A stretch of DNA of 64,000 nt from Candidatus Omnitrophota bacterium (GCA_030692055.1 JAUYCY010000114.1:34904-98903), one strand, 5' to 3'; shown: positions 17,827-25,697, counted from the first letter of the stretch. Program-made: numbers and translations. Notes: generated from the sequence alone by a model not told the origin.

Positions 17827-18338
17827 ATTGGCCCTGAAGCCGTCAACGTACTCTTAAACAGAGTTATTTCGCTGACAGAGAATTTTTCTTTTAATTCAAC
17901 ACATTTTATTTCTTTTTTTAAACGGTCAATATTCTTTTTTGTTCTTACCCTTGCCAGAGTAATATGCGTTTTAAACCGGCCTTCTTTCGGAAAGCCTATT
18001 TTTTCTAATTTTTTTTCTAAATTGTCCGCTATATTTTTTAGAATTTCTTCCTTATCCGTAGCCACAAAAAATACGCGTACATAATTTTCGTTAGGAAAAA
18101 AGCTAAAATCGGTTAAGTTTGCTTCCAAAGATTTGTATTGCGCTGCTACTTCCTGTATATTCTTTTTGATTTCTTCTAATTTTTCTTCACAAACTTCTCC
18201 TAAGAATTTTAAGGTCATATGGATATTCTTAGGCTCGACCCACCTAGCATCAAGTTCGCATTTTTGAAAGACCTTTATCGTTTGTTCTAATTTTTCTTTT
18301 AAGGTTAAAGGTAAACTAATAGCGATAAATAAACGCAT
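17790..18338 (-). CDS. thpR: RNA 2',3'-cyclic phosphodiesterase (2H family)
   Basis: Hydrolyses 2',3'-cyclic phosphate ends of RNA; older literature calls it 2'-5' RNA ligase LigT. The two catalytic HxTx motifs are present, HMTLKFLG with His40 and HITLARVR with His125, spaced as in the family, with RLFIAISLP at the N-terminus and ARWVEPKNIH before motif 1. Length 182 aa. Its gene converges on pgpA and is divergently unrelated to it; it probably shares a transcript with pncC upstream. Confidence 0.92.
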   Translation of the reverse strand: MRLFIAISLPLTLKEKLEQTIKVFQKCELDARWVEPKNIHMTLKFLGEVCEEKLEEIKKNIQEVAAQYKSLEANLTDFSFFPNENYVRVFFVATDKEEILKNIADNLEKKLEKIGFPKEGRFKTHITLARVRTKKNIDRLKKEIKCVELKEKFSVSEITLFKSTLTASGPIYEAIFKASLAT

Positions 18339-18344
18339 ATTCTT

Positions 18345-18412
18345 TAAAGAGTAGAGGGTGGCAACTAGCGAGAAAGAATTTAGTCTTTCTACTTGCTACT
18401 CGCTACTTTATA
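18345..18412. repeat. Palindromic array, AGTAGCGAGTAG dialect
   Basis: GTGGCAACTAGCGAGAAAG pairs with CTTTCTACTTGCTACTCGC. On the minus strand the word GTAGCGAGTAGCAAGTAG encodes the last residues and stop of pncC, another case of a repeat forming a gene end. Confidence 0.6.
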
Positions 18413-18859
18413 TAATAAGTTAATTGCAAAGAGGCTTGCTTTTTTCCTCACCGTATCCCTACTACCTTTAATGACCATTTTTTTGCTGATTACGCCGGCT
18501 CTATTCGCTACCGTTATATACACCGTTCCTGCTTTTATTCCTTTTTTTGTTTCCGGACCGGCAAAACCGACCAGCGATACCCCTATATCAGAGTTAAAAA
18601 CTTTCTTTACTCTTTTTGCTAATAATAACGCTATCTCGTTTGAAACGCCCTGTGTTTTTTTAAGCAGAGGAAGTGGGATTTTGAAAAATTTATTTTTGGC
18701 TTCTAAGGAATACACTACTATGCTGCCCTTAAAGACCTTTGAACTTCCGGGGATTTTTGTTAAGAGGTAAGAAAGGTAGCCGCCGCTACAGGATTCCGCT
18801 ACAGCAAGAGATTTTTTTTTATTTTTAAGGATTGCAATAAGATTTTTTAGGGTATTCAT
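18389..18859 (-). CDS. pncC: Nicotinamide-nucleotide amidohydrolase PncC (CinA C-terminal domain)
   Basis: Converts nicotinamide mononucleotide to nicotinate mononucleotide in the pyridine nucleotide cycle. The stand-alone 156-aa CinA domain has the hallmark SLAVAESCSGGYLSYLLTKIPGSSKVFKG start region (Ser in AESCSGG), VSNEIALLLA and VSLVGFAGP. No N-terminal molybdopterin-like domain, so this is the short PncC form. Its final KVASSK and stop codon come from an intergenic repeat, implying the original C-terminus was replaced. Confidence 0.9.
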   Translation of the reverse strand: MNTLKNLIAILKNKKKSLAVAESCSGGYLSYLLTKIPGSSKVFKGSIVVYSLEAKNKFFKIPLPLLKKTQGVSNEIALLLAKRVKKVFNSDIGVSLVGFAGPETKKGIKAGTVYITVANRAGVISKKMVIKGSRDTVRKKASLFAINLLYKVASSK

Positions 18860-18904
18860 GGCATTATCATTCTACCAAAAAGTTAACGAGCCTGCAGTAA
18901 AAAT

Positions 18905-18967
18905 ATAAACAATAATAGTTATTATCTAATAATAATTATTGACAAGATAAGATAGCGATGCTATATT
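18905..18967 (+). promoter_or_regulatory. fur promoter with overlapping A/T inverted repeats (candidate Fur/PerR box)
   Basis: TTGACA at 18939-18944, 17-bp spacer, TATATT at 18962-18967. Just upstream and over the -35 lie A/T dyads (AATAATAGTTATTAT and AATAATAATTATT, about 18908-18940) resembling Fur/PerR boxes, so autoregulation is likely. The ATG at 18977 leaves only about 3 nt of leader, and no ribosome site. Confidence 0.65.
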
Positions 18968-18976
18968 ACCCAAACT

Positions 18977-19384
18977 ATGCAAAACTGTATACAAATCCTA
19001 AAAGCTAAGAAAGTAAAAGTTACCACTCAGCGCGCAGAGGTATTTAGGGTGTTACGCCAAGAAGGCGGGCATTTAACCGCTGAGGAGACATTTGATAAAG
19101 TGCGCAAAAAATTTCCAACGGTTTCACTTGCAACTATCTATTCTATTTTAGAGATATTGCGAAAAAACGGCTTAGTAGAGGAGTTGCGTATTATTCCTGA
19201 TAAATCCTGTTTTAATGTTCGGATGGATTTGCATCACCATTTTTACTGCAGAAAGTGCAAAAAAATTTTTGACATAGATATACCTTTCTGCGAAACATTA
19301 AATAAAAAAGAGGCTAGCGGCCATTTAATAGAAGAATGCCAGGGGTATTTCTACGGTACATGCAAAAAGTGTAGAGAAAAATGA
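18977..19384 (+). CDS. Fur-family metalloregulator (PerR/Fur type)
   Basis: DNA-binding repressor sensing iron or peroxide. N-terminal winged helix (residues 8-85: KVTTQRAEVFRVL, LATIYSILEILRKNGL), then the metal-binding dimerisation domain with HHHFYCRKCKKIFD and the second CxxC in YGTCKKCREK for structural zinc. Length 135 aa is typical. It heads a block of superoxide reductase, ferritin and Fe-S genes, which points to PerR-like peroxide control, but Fur cannot be excluded from sequence. The stop TGA sits in AAAATGAAGC, like the 5' edge of the intercistronic hairpin elements. Confidence 0.88.
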   Translation: MQNCIQILKAKKVKVTTQRAEVFRVLRQEGGHLTAEETFDKVRKKFPTVSLATIYSILEILRKNGLVEELRIIPDKSCFNVRMDLHHHFYCRKCKKIFDIDIPFCETLNKKEASGHLIEECQGYFYGTCKKCREK

Positions 19385-19526
19385 AGCTCCGCGGGCGTAA
19401 GCCTTGCGGCTTACTGTATCCGCTCCGCGCGGAGCGGAATCCCGACCACGTTTCCATCTACAGCCTAATGCCTGAGGTTTTACAGTGTCGGGATAATCTT
19501 AAGACTTTTGGGAATTTACAGTTACT
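19385..19526. other. GC-rich hairpins between fur and the flavin reductase gene
   Basis: Contains CGTAAGCC-TTGC-GGCTTAC, CCGCTCCGCGCGGAGCGG (an 18-nt palindrome) and a wider pair ATCCCGAC...GTCGGGAT. Could act as a terminator or attenuator; begins with the same AAATGAAGC edge as the branched intercistronic elements but is otherwise unlike them. No coding sequence. Confidence 0.45.
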
Positions 19527-20243
19527 ATGATGGTAAAAGAGATAAGATTAAAATTTCAAGAAAGCGTTCAAAGAACGTCGACAACAAAAAGTTTTCGATT
19601 TACCGGTCAAGAAAGGATAGATTTTATCCCGGGGCAATTTTTACAGTTTATTTTTGATGAAGATAACAAGAATAATCGCGAATTAAATAAATATTTATCA
19701 TTTTCTTCTTCACCGACTAATGATTACATAGAGGTAACCAAAAGACTAAGCGCTAGTCAGTTTTCGCAAAGACTAAATAGTCTTAAACCTAATGATATGG
19801 TTACTGTTAAAGCGCCTATGGGAACTTGTGTTTTTGATCAAAATGATAAAAAAATAGGATTTGTCATTGGTGGTATTGGTATAACACCAGTAATATCTAT
19901 AGTTGAATATATTATTGATAAAGAGGTGAAGACAGATATTGTGCTTTTTTATTCAAATAAAAGCGAAGAAGATATTGCTTTTAAGAAAGAGTTGGATACT
20001 TGGCAATCAATCAGCAAAAATATAAAATTAGTATATACGATTACTGATTGTCAACCTAAGGATGATAAGTGTGTTTTTGGTAAAATTACTAACGAGTTAA
20101 TCGCAAACAAAGAATACGATATGACCCAGAGGAAAATTTTTATTTTTGGCCCCCCTAAAATGGTGAATACAATGAAGAATCTTTGTATAGAGATAGGTTG
20201 TAAAAAAGAGAATTTACGTACGGAAAGTTTTATCGGCTACTAA
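19527..20243 (+). CDS. FAD/NAD(P)H-binding reductase of the ferredoxin-NADP reductase family
   Basis: Predicted electron-transfer flavoprotein. N-terminal FAD domain (about 1-100: FIPGQFLQFIF, KYLSFSSSP replaces the usual RxYS), C-terminal NAD domain (GFVIGGIGITPVISIVEY, VLFYSNKSEEDIAF, KIFIFGPPKMVN). No 2Fe-2S cysteine cluster is visible, so it may pass electrons to a separate partner such as rubredoxin or superoxide reductase nearby. Two adjacent ATGs (19527 and 19530) are possible starts. Placement in the oxidative-stress block suggests a role as electron donor; that is inference. Confidence 0.82.
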   Translation: MMVKEIRLKFQESVQRTSTTKSFRFTGQERIDFIPGQFLQFIFDEDNKNNRELNKYLSFSSSPTNDYIEVTKRLSASQFSQRLNSLKPNDMVTVKAPMGTCVFDQNDKKIGFVIGGIGITPVISIVEYIIDKEVKTDIVLFYSNKSEEDIAFKKELDTWQSISKNIKLVYTITDCQPKDDKCVFGKITNELIANKEYDMTQRKIFIFGPPKMVNTMKNLCIEIGCKKENLRTESFIGY

Positions 20244-20476
20244 TCAAATGAGACCCAGACTTATGGACTCCGATAAAACGTCGAAGGAACATAAGTCTGT
20301 TGGTCGAATTTGACCCCACACCCAGATAGGTTGGTATAATTTATTAAAGTTCTTTAAAAAATAAACATAGTCAACCCCATATCGCAGAGTTATAAAATGG
20401 ACTGCTGGGTGTGGGGTTCAATTCAACTAAGTAATTTTTCTGCGCTTATCGCTTGAAAAATTACAGTTTCATTGAA
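20244..20476 (+). ncRNA. Branched intercistronic hairpin element, copy A (before NFU gene)
   Basis: Outer edges TCAAATGAGA and TTTCATTGA pair. Inside: hairpin 1 AGACTTATG...CATAAGTCT, linker TGGTCGAATTTGA, hairpin 2 CCCCACACCCAG...CTGGGTGTGGGG with a long conserved insert, a TTCAATTC partner of the linker, then hairpin 3 GTAATTTTTC...GAAAAATTAC. It runs from the previous stop codon to the AAAGGAGG of the next gene. Confidence 0.6.
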
Positions 20477-20490
20477 AAAGGAGGAATAAA

Positions 20491-20718
20491 ATGTTAGAAG
20501 AAAAAGTAGAAAAAGTTTTAGCTGAGATACGGCCTATGTTGGAGGCTGACGGTGGTAACGTAGAGCTCGTAGGTGTTACCGATAAGGGTGTAGTGAAACT
20601 ACGCTTAAGCGGCGCTTGCGGGTGTTGCCCGATGAGCACCTATACGCTAAAAATGGGGATTGAACAAAAACTGAAAGAAGAGATACCGGAGGTTGTGTGC
20701 GTGGAACAGGTCAAATGA
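20491..20718 (+). CDS. NFU-type Fe-S cluster scaffold/carrier
   Basis: A 75-aa NifU C-terminal domain protein predicted to carry 4Fe-4S clusters to apoproteins as a dimer. The whole protein is one NFU domain: [20 protein letters not shown], then the cluster motif CGCCPMS with Cys43 and Cys46. A strong AAAGGAGG precedes ATG 20491. It lies in the iron/oxidative block between a flavoprotein and superoxide reductase, and is bounded on both sides by branched hairpin elements, whose upstream copy could control its translation. Confidence 0.93.
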   Translation: MLEEKVEKVLAEIRPMLEADGGNVELVGVTDKGVVKLRLSGACGCCPMSTYTLKMGIEQKLKEEIPEVVCVEQVK

Positions 20719-20931
20719 GGCCATAGCTTAGCGAGCGAAGCAAAGCTAAGCTATCTGGTCGAATTTGACCCCACACCCAGAGAGAAGGGTGCGGAGTATT
20801 TGTATTTTTGAAAATAAATATGGTAAATCTTATGCCTTAGGGGCGTGAAATGTAACCGCTGGGTGTGGGGTTTAATTCGCACTATTATTTTTTCTGCGTG
20901 TATACACTTGAAAAAATAATGTGCTTATTAA
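20711..20931 (+). ncRNA. Branched intercistronic hairpin element, copy B (before superoxide reductase)
   Basis: TCAAATGAGG edge (supplying the stop of the NFU gene), hairpin 1 ATAGCTTAGC...GCTAAGCTAT, linker TGGTCGAATTTGA, hairpin 2 CCCCACACCCAG...CTGGGTGTGGGG, TTTAATTCG, hairpin 3 CACTATTATTTTTTC...GAAAAAATAATGTG, then CTTATTAAAAAGGAGG. Stems 1 and 3 differ from copy A in sequence but remain paired. Confidence 0.62.
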
Positions 20932-20945
20932 AAAGGAGGTATTAT

Positions 20946-21341
20946 ATGCTATCAATAAAAGATTTATTACAAAGCGCTGATTGGAAAAAAGAGAAACACG
21001 TACCTGTTATCGAAGCTCAAGATAAGATTAAAAAAGGTGAATTGGTTAAAATTAACGTAAGCGTGGGTAAAGAAATAGCACATCCTAATACTACAGAACA
21101 TCATATAGCTTGGATAGCAGTTTATTTTTTACCTACAAATGAGAAATTTTCTTATCAGATTGCTAGATTTGACTTTGCCGCGCATGGCGCTTCTACGCAA
21201 GGGCCCAACACCAGTACGATTTATACCGAACCAGCAATGTCTGGCAGCTTAAAGACCGATAAATCAGGCACCATACTTTCAGTTTCCTATTGTAATATCC
21301 ATGGTTTATGGGAAAGTTCTAAGGAGTTAGTGGTAGAATAA
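20946..21341 (+). CDS. Superoxide reductase (neelaredoxin/desulfoferrodoxin class)
   Basis: Non-haem iron enzyme that reduces superoxide to hydrogen peroxide in anaerobes. The iron-site ligands are visible: His in KHVPVIE, His residues in HPNTTEHHIAW, and the Cys-His pair in SYCNIHGLWES. There is no N-terminal desulforedoxin-like Cys4 centre, so it is the one-iron (class II) form, 131 aa. I start it at ATG 20946, 8 nt after AAAGGAGG; an upstream in-frame GTG at 20865 would translate the hairpin element and is rejected. The neighbouring flavoprotein may be its electron source. Confidence 0.92.
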   Translation: MLSIKDLLQSADWKKEKHVPVIEAQDKIKKGELVKINVSVGKEIAHPNTTEHHIAWIAVYFLPTNEKFSYQIARFDFAAHGASTQGPNTSTIYTEPAMSGSLKTDKSGTILSVSYCNIHGLWESSKELVVE

Positions 21342-21395
21342 GGATGTTGGTTAAGTTTTTCATATTAACGAGGAGTTAAAAAGAAGGAGGGTTTT

Positions 21396-21884
21396 ATGGA
21401 TAAGAAGCTGCAAAACACATTCAATGAACAAATCAAGAACGAATTGTATTCCGCATACCTTTATTTAGGTATGGCCGCTTATTTTGAATCCAAAAATTTA
21501 GAAGGTTTTAGCCATTGGATGAAGGTGCAGTTTAAAGAAGAACAAACTCACGCGATGAAGATGTTTAATTTTCTCGTCGACAGAGGCGTAAAAGTTATTC
21601 TTAAGGATATTGCACCTGCCAAAGTCGACTATGCCTCTGCTATGGAGGTATTTGAGGAAACCCTTAAACATGAACAGAAAGTGACGAGTCTCATTAATAA
21701 GCTTTACGAATTATCACTAGAGGTAAACGATCACGCTGCGAGTGTATTTTTACAGTGGTTTATAAACGAACAGGTAGAGGAAGAGAAAAATGCAACGAAG
21801 ATTTTAGAAGATTTAAAAACCATTAAAGTTGAGGGTCCGGCGCTGATTATGCTTGACAGGGAACTCGCCAAGAGACAAGGATAA
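21396..21884 (+). CDS. ftnA: Bacterial ferritin
   Basis: Iron-storage protein forming a 24-mer with a ferroxidase centre. The 162-aa four-helix bundle has the ferroxidase ligands Glu in NEQIKNELYSAYLYL and EEQTHAMKMF, and QWFINEQVEEEKNA in the fourth helix. GGAGG precedes ATG 21396. In this block it would sequester iron and, with superoxide reductase upstream, limit Fenton chemistry. Gene symbol by family, not by proven orthology. Confidence 0.95.
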   Translation: MDKKLQNTFNEQIKNELYSAYLYLGMAAYFESKNLEGFSHWMKVQFKEEQTHAMKMFNFLVDRGVKVILKDIAPAKVDYASAMEVFEETLKHEQKVTSLINKLYELSLEVNDHAASVFLQWFINEQVEEEKNATKILEDLKTIKVEGPALIMLDRELAKRQG

Positions 21885-21890
21885 TTATTT

Positions 21891-22050
21891 TTAATGAGGC
21901 TTAGCCCCGATTTATCGGGATGTAGCCGAATTAACCCCACACCCAGTTTTGTAAGTAGCCTGGGATGGAAAGATATAGCAGTGAAGGTGAAATCTATCCT
22001 TTGGCTTTGTCGCAAAGTGTTATTTCAAAACTGGGTGTGGGGTAGTTCAT
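21891..22050 (+). ncRNA. Branched intercistronic hairpin element, copy C (3' part diverged)
   Basis: TTAATGAGG edge, hairpin 1 CCCCGATTTATCGGGAT, linker GTAGCCGAATTAA, hairpin 2 CCCCACACCCAGTTTTG...CAAAACTGGGTGTGGGG. The third hairpin and CTCATTAAA end seen in other copies are not recognisable here. Lies between ferritin and the 22096 gene. Confidence 0.55.
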
Positions 22051-22095
22051 TTTGTAACGATACAGCAGAAGAGAATTTTTTAGGGGGGTGAGACT

Positions 22096-22602
22096 ATGCC
22101 GGTAAGAATCGGCAATGTTACTATGTTTATTGAGGTACTACAAAAAGCAATTGACGCGGAAAACACTTTAAGGAATTGTTGTAGCCATCTTTCATCTTTA
22201 ATCCATAACGGCAGAATCCGTAAAGAGTTTAACCGCCTTGCTGAAGTTGCTGATAACGATACCCACGTACTTAGCGGCTATATGCGGGCGCAAAATATGC
22301 AATTAATCTTGCCAGAAAATAAATGTAAGTATTGTAAAATTAAACCTGAAAGTTTTTCTCTTGAGGGCGCCGTTAATTTAGGATTAGAGATTGTAAGTCT
22401 TTGTGAGGCATTATATAAAGACTTAACTAAACTTACTAAAGACTACAGCAGCAAAACATTATTTGAAAACTTACGTAAGGAGAAAGCAAGAGAAAAAAAT
22501 TTTCTCAAAAGAGAAAAGAGGTTTATTAAGGAAAACGAACCATCTTCTTGCATCATTAATGAGTATTGTATTCCTGAGATTGCCGCTAAGCTTTGGAAAT
22601 AA
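22096..22602 (+). CDS. Ferritin-like-fold protein of unknown function
   Basis: A 168-aa, mostly helical protein. EVLQKAIDAENTLRNCCSHL, EFNRLAEVADNDTHVLSGY, LGLEIVSLCEALYKDL and LRKEKAREKNFLKREKRF suggest a four-helix bundle with Glu and His at rubrerythrin-like positions, though a full ExxH set is not clear. Unusual cysteines: CKYCKIK in the middle and CIINEYC near the end could bind a metal or form disulfides. A GGGGGG-rich ribosome site precedes it. Position after ferritin supports an iron or redox role, not a defined reaction. Confidence 0.6.
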   Translation: MPVRIGNVTMFIEVLQKAIDAENTLRNCCSHLSSLIHNGRIRKEFNRLAEVADNDTHVLSGYMRAQNMQLILPENKCKYCKIKPESFSLEGAVNLGLEIVSLCEALYKDLTKLTKDYSSKTLFENLRKEKAREKNFLKREKRFIKENEPSSCIINEYCIPEIAAKLWK

Positions 22603-22743
22603 TAGGGCAGATTTACCTAAAACACCTTATAAAGCATAAGAAATATTGATACTTTAGGCATCACTCAGTATTAACCCTCAAGCGTAGCCCAGCAGGGCAC
22701 CCTGTTGGGTAGCCGAATAGATTGATTTTTCTAATATTATCGC
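22603..22743. other. Non-coding gap with a CCAGCAGG hairpin
   Basis: Holds CCCAGCAGGGCACCCTGTTGGG followed by TAGCCGAATAG, the latter resembling the linker of the branched elements. Similar CCAACAGG hairpins lie near 39330 and 48800. No gene seen. Confidence 0.4.
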
Positions 22744-22894
22744 AATCAACCAGTCTCCGCGGCAAGCCGCGGAGTATGTTCTATGCTAATGTTATCACTG
22801 GTTCATTCATTGCCTTGGAATGAGGTCAACTACGTTTACGATTTCGGCTTCATCCCCGTGGCAAGCCACGGGGTATTCGCCGAGAGAGAATAAA
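22744..22894 (+). ncRNA. 150-nt structured repeat, copy 1
   Basis: Starts AATCAACCAGT and ends GAGAGAGAATAAA. Predicted stems: AACCAGT with ACTGGTT enclosing CTCCGCGG-CAAG-CCGCGGAG; CATTC...GAATG; and TCGGC...GCCGA enclosing CCCCGTGG-CAAG-CCACGGGG. Near-identical to three other copies in the window. Followed by the DUF4912 gene promoter. Confidence 0.65.
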
Positions 22895-22944
22895 GCTGCG
22901 GATTTAGCGTATAATTTCGAATAAGCGCCCCACACACTATTTTA

Positions 22945-22973
22945 TTGACAGATAAATAAAGAAGTGATAAAAT
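22945..22973 (+). promoter_or_regulatory. Sigma-70 promoter of the DUF4912 gene
   Basis: TTGACA at 22945-22950, 17-bp spacer, TAAAAT at 22968-22973; expected transcription start about 22980, with AAAAGG as a weak ribosome site before ATG 22999. Probably drives the alpha-glucan gene block. Confidence 0.75.
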
Positions 22974-22998
22974 CCTTCTACCTAAAAAGGCAGAAAAA

Positions 22999-24003
22999 AT
23001 GAAGAAAAAATCCCTTAAAGTTTCCAGAACTAAAACTACAAAAAAACCCACATTAAAACGTGTAATTTCTAAAATCACCAGAAGAAAAAGGTTCACCGCC
23101 GCGAAAGAAATTATTCCTCAAAAATCAGACTATTCCTTACCAAAAGAAGAGGAAAAGGTACAAGTAGAAAAGGTTAAATTTACCACAATCCAAGAGCCCG
23201 TTTCTGAAACTATACGCTACAATCTACCGGTGAGATACGGCGACGACCGCATTACTATACTTCCCAGAGACCCTTGGTGGACGCACAGTTATTGGGATAT
23301 CTCCGAGCGTAAAATAAACGAGGTTATCTCTTCGATACCGATTTATGAACGCCAGAATTTAAAATGGATACTGCGTGTTTATGATGTTACCGGAATAAAG
23401 AGTTTTCAGGGTAATAATGCCAATTCTTCTTTTGATATTGATATTAATTTTGAAGCAAATAACTGGTATATAAATGTTAATCAGCCAGAGAGGGATTGGT
23501 GCGTAGAAATCGGCCTCATTAATCCTTTTGGAAAATTTTTCCCTGTCGCGCGTTCCAATATTATTAAAACCCCTTATTTTGGTATTTCTTCAATTATTGA
23601 TGAAGAGTGGGCAATACCTGACGAAGAGTATTACAAGGTTTTAGGTGTGTATGATTTGGGGAAAAGCTCTTTAGAGCGAAAAAAGAAATTTGAGGAAATA
23701 ATTAGGCATCAGATATCTTCACCTCTTGCTTCTTGGGGTGTAAGTAGCTTATTCAGCGAACGTCCGCGCGCCGCGGATAAATTTTTCTTAGAGGTTTGGA
23801 CAGAGCTTATTCTTTACGGGCGCAGCGAACCAGACGCAGAAGTTATCGTAGAAGGCAAGAAAGTTAGTTTGCGTCCTGACGGAACATTTTCCTTAAGATA
23901 TGCGCTGCCGGTGGGAGATTTTCAATATAGAGTAGTTGGCACATCAAAAAGCAAGAAACATAAGATAACTAAGACCCCCGCGGTAAAACGGCTTGATAAA
24001 TAA
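22999..24003 (+). CDS. DUF4912 domain protein
   Basis: Cytosolic protein of 334 aa. Residues 1-45 are very basic (KKKSLKVSRTKTTKKP, KITRRKRF), like a nucleic-acid or polyanion-binding tail. The DUF4912 domain follows: ITILPRDPWWTHSYWDIS, WILRVYDVTG and WYINVNQPERDWCVEIGL, a beta-sandwich with many aromatics reminiscent of carbohydrate-binding modules. A second beta segment (about 265-325) ends the protein. The gene has its own promoter and heads the GH57 cluster, so a role with glycogen or similar glucan is likely; no enzymatic motif is visible. Confidence 0.82.
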   Translation: MKKKSLKVSRTKTTKKPTLKRVISKITRRKRFTAAKEIIPQKSDYSLPKEEEKVQVEKVKFTTIQEPVSETIRYNLPVRYGDDRITILPRDPWWTHSYWDISERKINEVISSIPIYERQNLKWILRVYDVTGIKSFQGNNANSSFDIDINFEANNWYINVNQPERDWCVEIGLINPFGKFFPVARSNIIKTPYFGISSIIDEEWAIPDEEYYKVLGVYDLGKSSLERKKKFEEIIRHQISSPLASWGVSSLFSERPRAADKFFLEVWTELILYGRSEPDAEVIVEGKKVSLRPDGTFSLRYALPVGDFQYRVVGTSKSKKHKITKTPAVKRLDK

Positions 24004-24110
24004 AAAACGCTAATACACGCAAATCCAACGCTAATACACGCAAATGAAATCTGCGATTATCCGCGTTACATTCGCGTTAATCTGCGTTAAATTAAATTAA
24101 TACTTTAAAT
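24004..24110. repeat. Palindromic array, CGCTAATACACGCAAAT dialect
   Basis: Two tandem CGCTAATACACGCAAAT words on the left pair with ATCCGCGTTACATTCGCGTTAATCTGCGTTA-type words on the right. Fills the gap between the DUF4912 gene and the first GH57 gene. Confidence 0.72.
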
Positions 24111-25697
24111 ATGGAAAAAGGTTATTTAGCGTTAGTTCTTCATGCTCACCTTCCTTTTGTGCGCCATCCCGAATACGAAGAGTTTTTAGAAGAGAGATGG
24201 TTTTTTGAAGCGATTAGCGAAACTTATATCCCTATTTTAGAGATGTTTGAGGGCCTGGTGCGTGACGGTGTAGAATTCTATATCACCATGAATCTTTCTC
24301 CCTCGCTATGCAATATGTTAGCAGACGAATTGTTAAGGAATAGATATGTTGTGCATTTAAATAAAATGGTGGAGCTCTGCGAGAAGGAAATTGAAAGAAA
24401 TAGATTTAACCCCGACTTTCATAAAATAGCGTTAATGTATTACCATCGTTTCAGCCGCACTCGCGATAAGTTTTTGCACACATACGGTAAAGACCTAATT
24501 CGTGAATTTAAGAAATATCAGGATAAAGGGTTTTTAGAGATAATTACTTGCAGCGCAACCCACGGCTTTTTACCTCTTATAGGCATAAACAAAGAAGCTA
24601 TAAAAGCACAGATTAGAGTGGGGGTAAATTCTTATAGGAAGTTTTTCGGTTGTGACCCCAGAGGTATTTGGCTTCCTGAATGTGCCTACTCTGAGGATAC
24701 AGATAAACTTTTGAAAGAAGAAGGAATAAAATATTTTCTTTTAGAAAGCCACGGTATCCTTTTTGCAAGGCCTCGGCCAAAATTCGGAGTTTACTCTTCT
24801 TATTATACAAAAAATAAAATAGCTGTTTTTGGAAGAGACCACGAATCTTCTAAGAGCGTTTGGTCCTCTGTACAGGGTTACCCCGGAGACTATAACTACA
24901 GAGAATATTACCGTGATATAGGCTTTGACCTTGATTATGATTATATAAGGCCATATATATCAAATTGCGGAACACGGATATTTACCGGAATAAAATATTA
25001 CCGTATAACCGGCGAAACTCTCCATAAAGAACCGTATGTTCCAGAGTGGGCAACCGAAAAAGCCGCATATCATGCAGGCAATTTTATGTTCAATAGAGGA
25101 AAACAAGTGGACTATTTACAATCGATATTTGACCGAAAACCTATTATCGTTGCCCCCTACGACGCAGAGTTATTTGGTCATTGGTGGTTTGAGGGAGTAC
25201 AATGGCTTAATTTTCTCATACGAAAGATTAGGTATGACCAGAATGCTGTTAAATTAACAACTCCTTCGCGATACCTCGGTGTTTATCCAAAAAATCAGGT
25301 CATAAGCCCCGCTCCTTCAAGCTGGGGTTGGAAGGGCTATTACGAGGTTTGGCTTAATGGTTCAAACGACTGGATATACCCGCATCTACATCGTGCCCAG
25401 GAAGCAATGACAGCCCTAGCGAAGCAACACGCTAGCAGCGGCCAAGTAAAACAGAGAATTTTGAATCAGATGGCAAGAGAGCTTTTACTTGCGCAAAGCA
25501 GCGATTGGGCGTTTATGATGAAAACCGGAGCATTTAGCGAATATGCTAAGAAAAAAACCGTCACCCATCTAGAAAGATTTTACCTGCTTAAGAACTATCT
25601 TGATAGAGGATTTGTCAATTACGAGGTTATAGAGGATATAGAAAGAAAGGATAATATCTTTCCTGAAATTGACTATTCTGCTTTCCAATCCCTATGA
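24111..25697 (+). CDS. GH57 1,4-alpha-glucan branching enzyme
   Basis: Makes alpha-1,6 branches in glycogen. GH57 barrel with LVLHAHLPFVRHPEYEEF at the N-terminus, CSATHGFLPL, catalytic nucleophile Glu190 in GIWLPECAYS and acid Asp351 in PYDAELFGHWWFEG, positions close to the Thermococcus kodakarensis enzyme (Glu183, Asp354). The C-terminal helical DUF1957 region includes SSWGWKGYYEVWLNG, which marks branching enzymes. Length 528 aa is normal. First of three GH57 genes on the same strand. Confidence 0.93.
   Translation: MEKGYLALVLHAHLPFVRHPEYEEFLEERWFFEAISETYIPILEMFEGLVRDGVEFYITMNLSPSLCNMLADELLRNRYVVHLNKMVELCEKEIERNRFNPDFHKIALMYYHRFSRTRDKFLHTYGKDLIREFKKYQDKGFLEIITCSATHGFLPLIGINKEAIKAQIRVGVNSYRKFFGCDPRGIWLPECAYSEDTDKLLKEEGIKYFLLESHGILFARPRPKFGVYSSYYTKNKIAVFGRDHESSKSVWSSVQGYPGDYNYREYYRDIGFDLDYDYIRPYISNCGTRIFTGIKYYRITGETLHKEPYVPEWATEKAAYHAGNFMFNRGKQVDYLQSIFDRKPIIVAPYDAELFGHWWFEGVQWLNFLIRKIRYDQNAVKLTTPSRYLGVYPKNQVISPAPSSWGWKGYYEVWLNGSNDWIYPHLHRAQEAMTALAKQHASSGQVKQRILNQMARELLLAQSSDWAFMMKTGAFSEYAKKKTVTHLERFYLLKNYLDRGFVNYEVIEDIERKDNIFPEIDYSAFQSL

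Noticed and set aside
20320..20350. TATAAT in hairpin 2 of element A as a promoter
   Set aside because: The best -35 (TTGACC) is 19 bp away and the TATAAT is not kept in copies B, C or H.
20865..20945. Upstream GTG start extending superoxide reductase by 27 residues
   Set aside because: Would translate hairpin 3 and the ribosome site of the branched element; ATG 20946 has proper spacing.
22744..22894. Known riboswitch (cobalamin, TPP, FMN, SAM) for the 150-nt repeat
   Set aside because: None of the signature boxes of these classes is present, and downstream genes have no shared metabolite.
24613..24810. Antisense frames within GH57 and other long genes
   Set aside because: They lie wholly inside well-supported genes and show no family motif.
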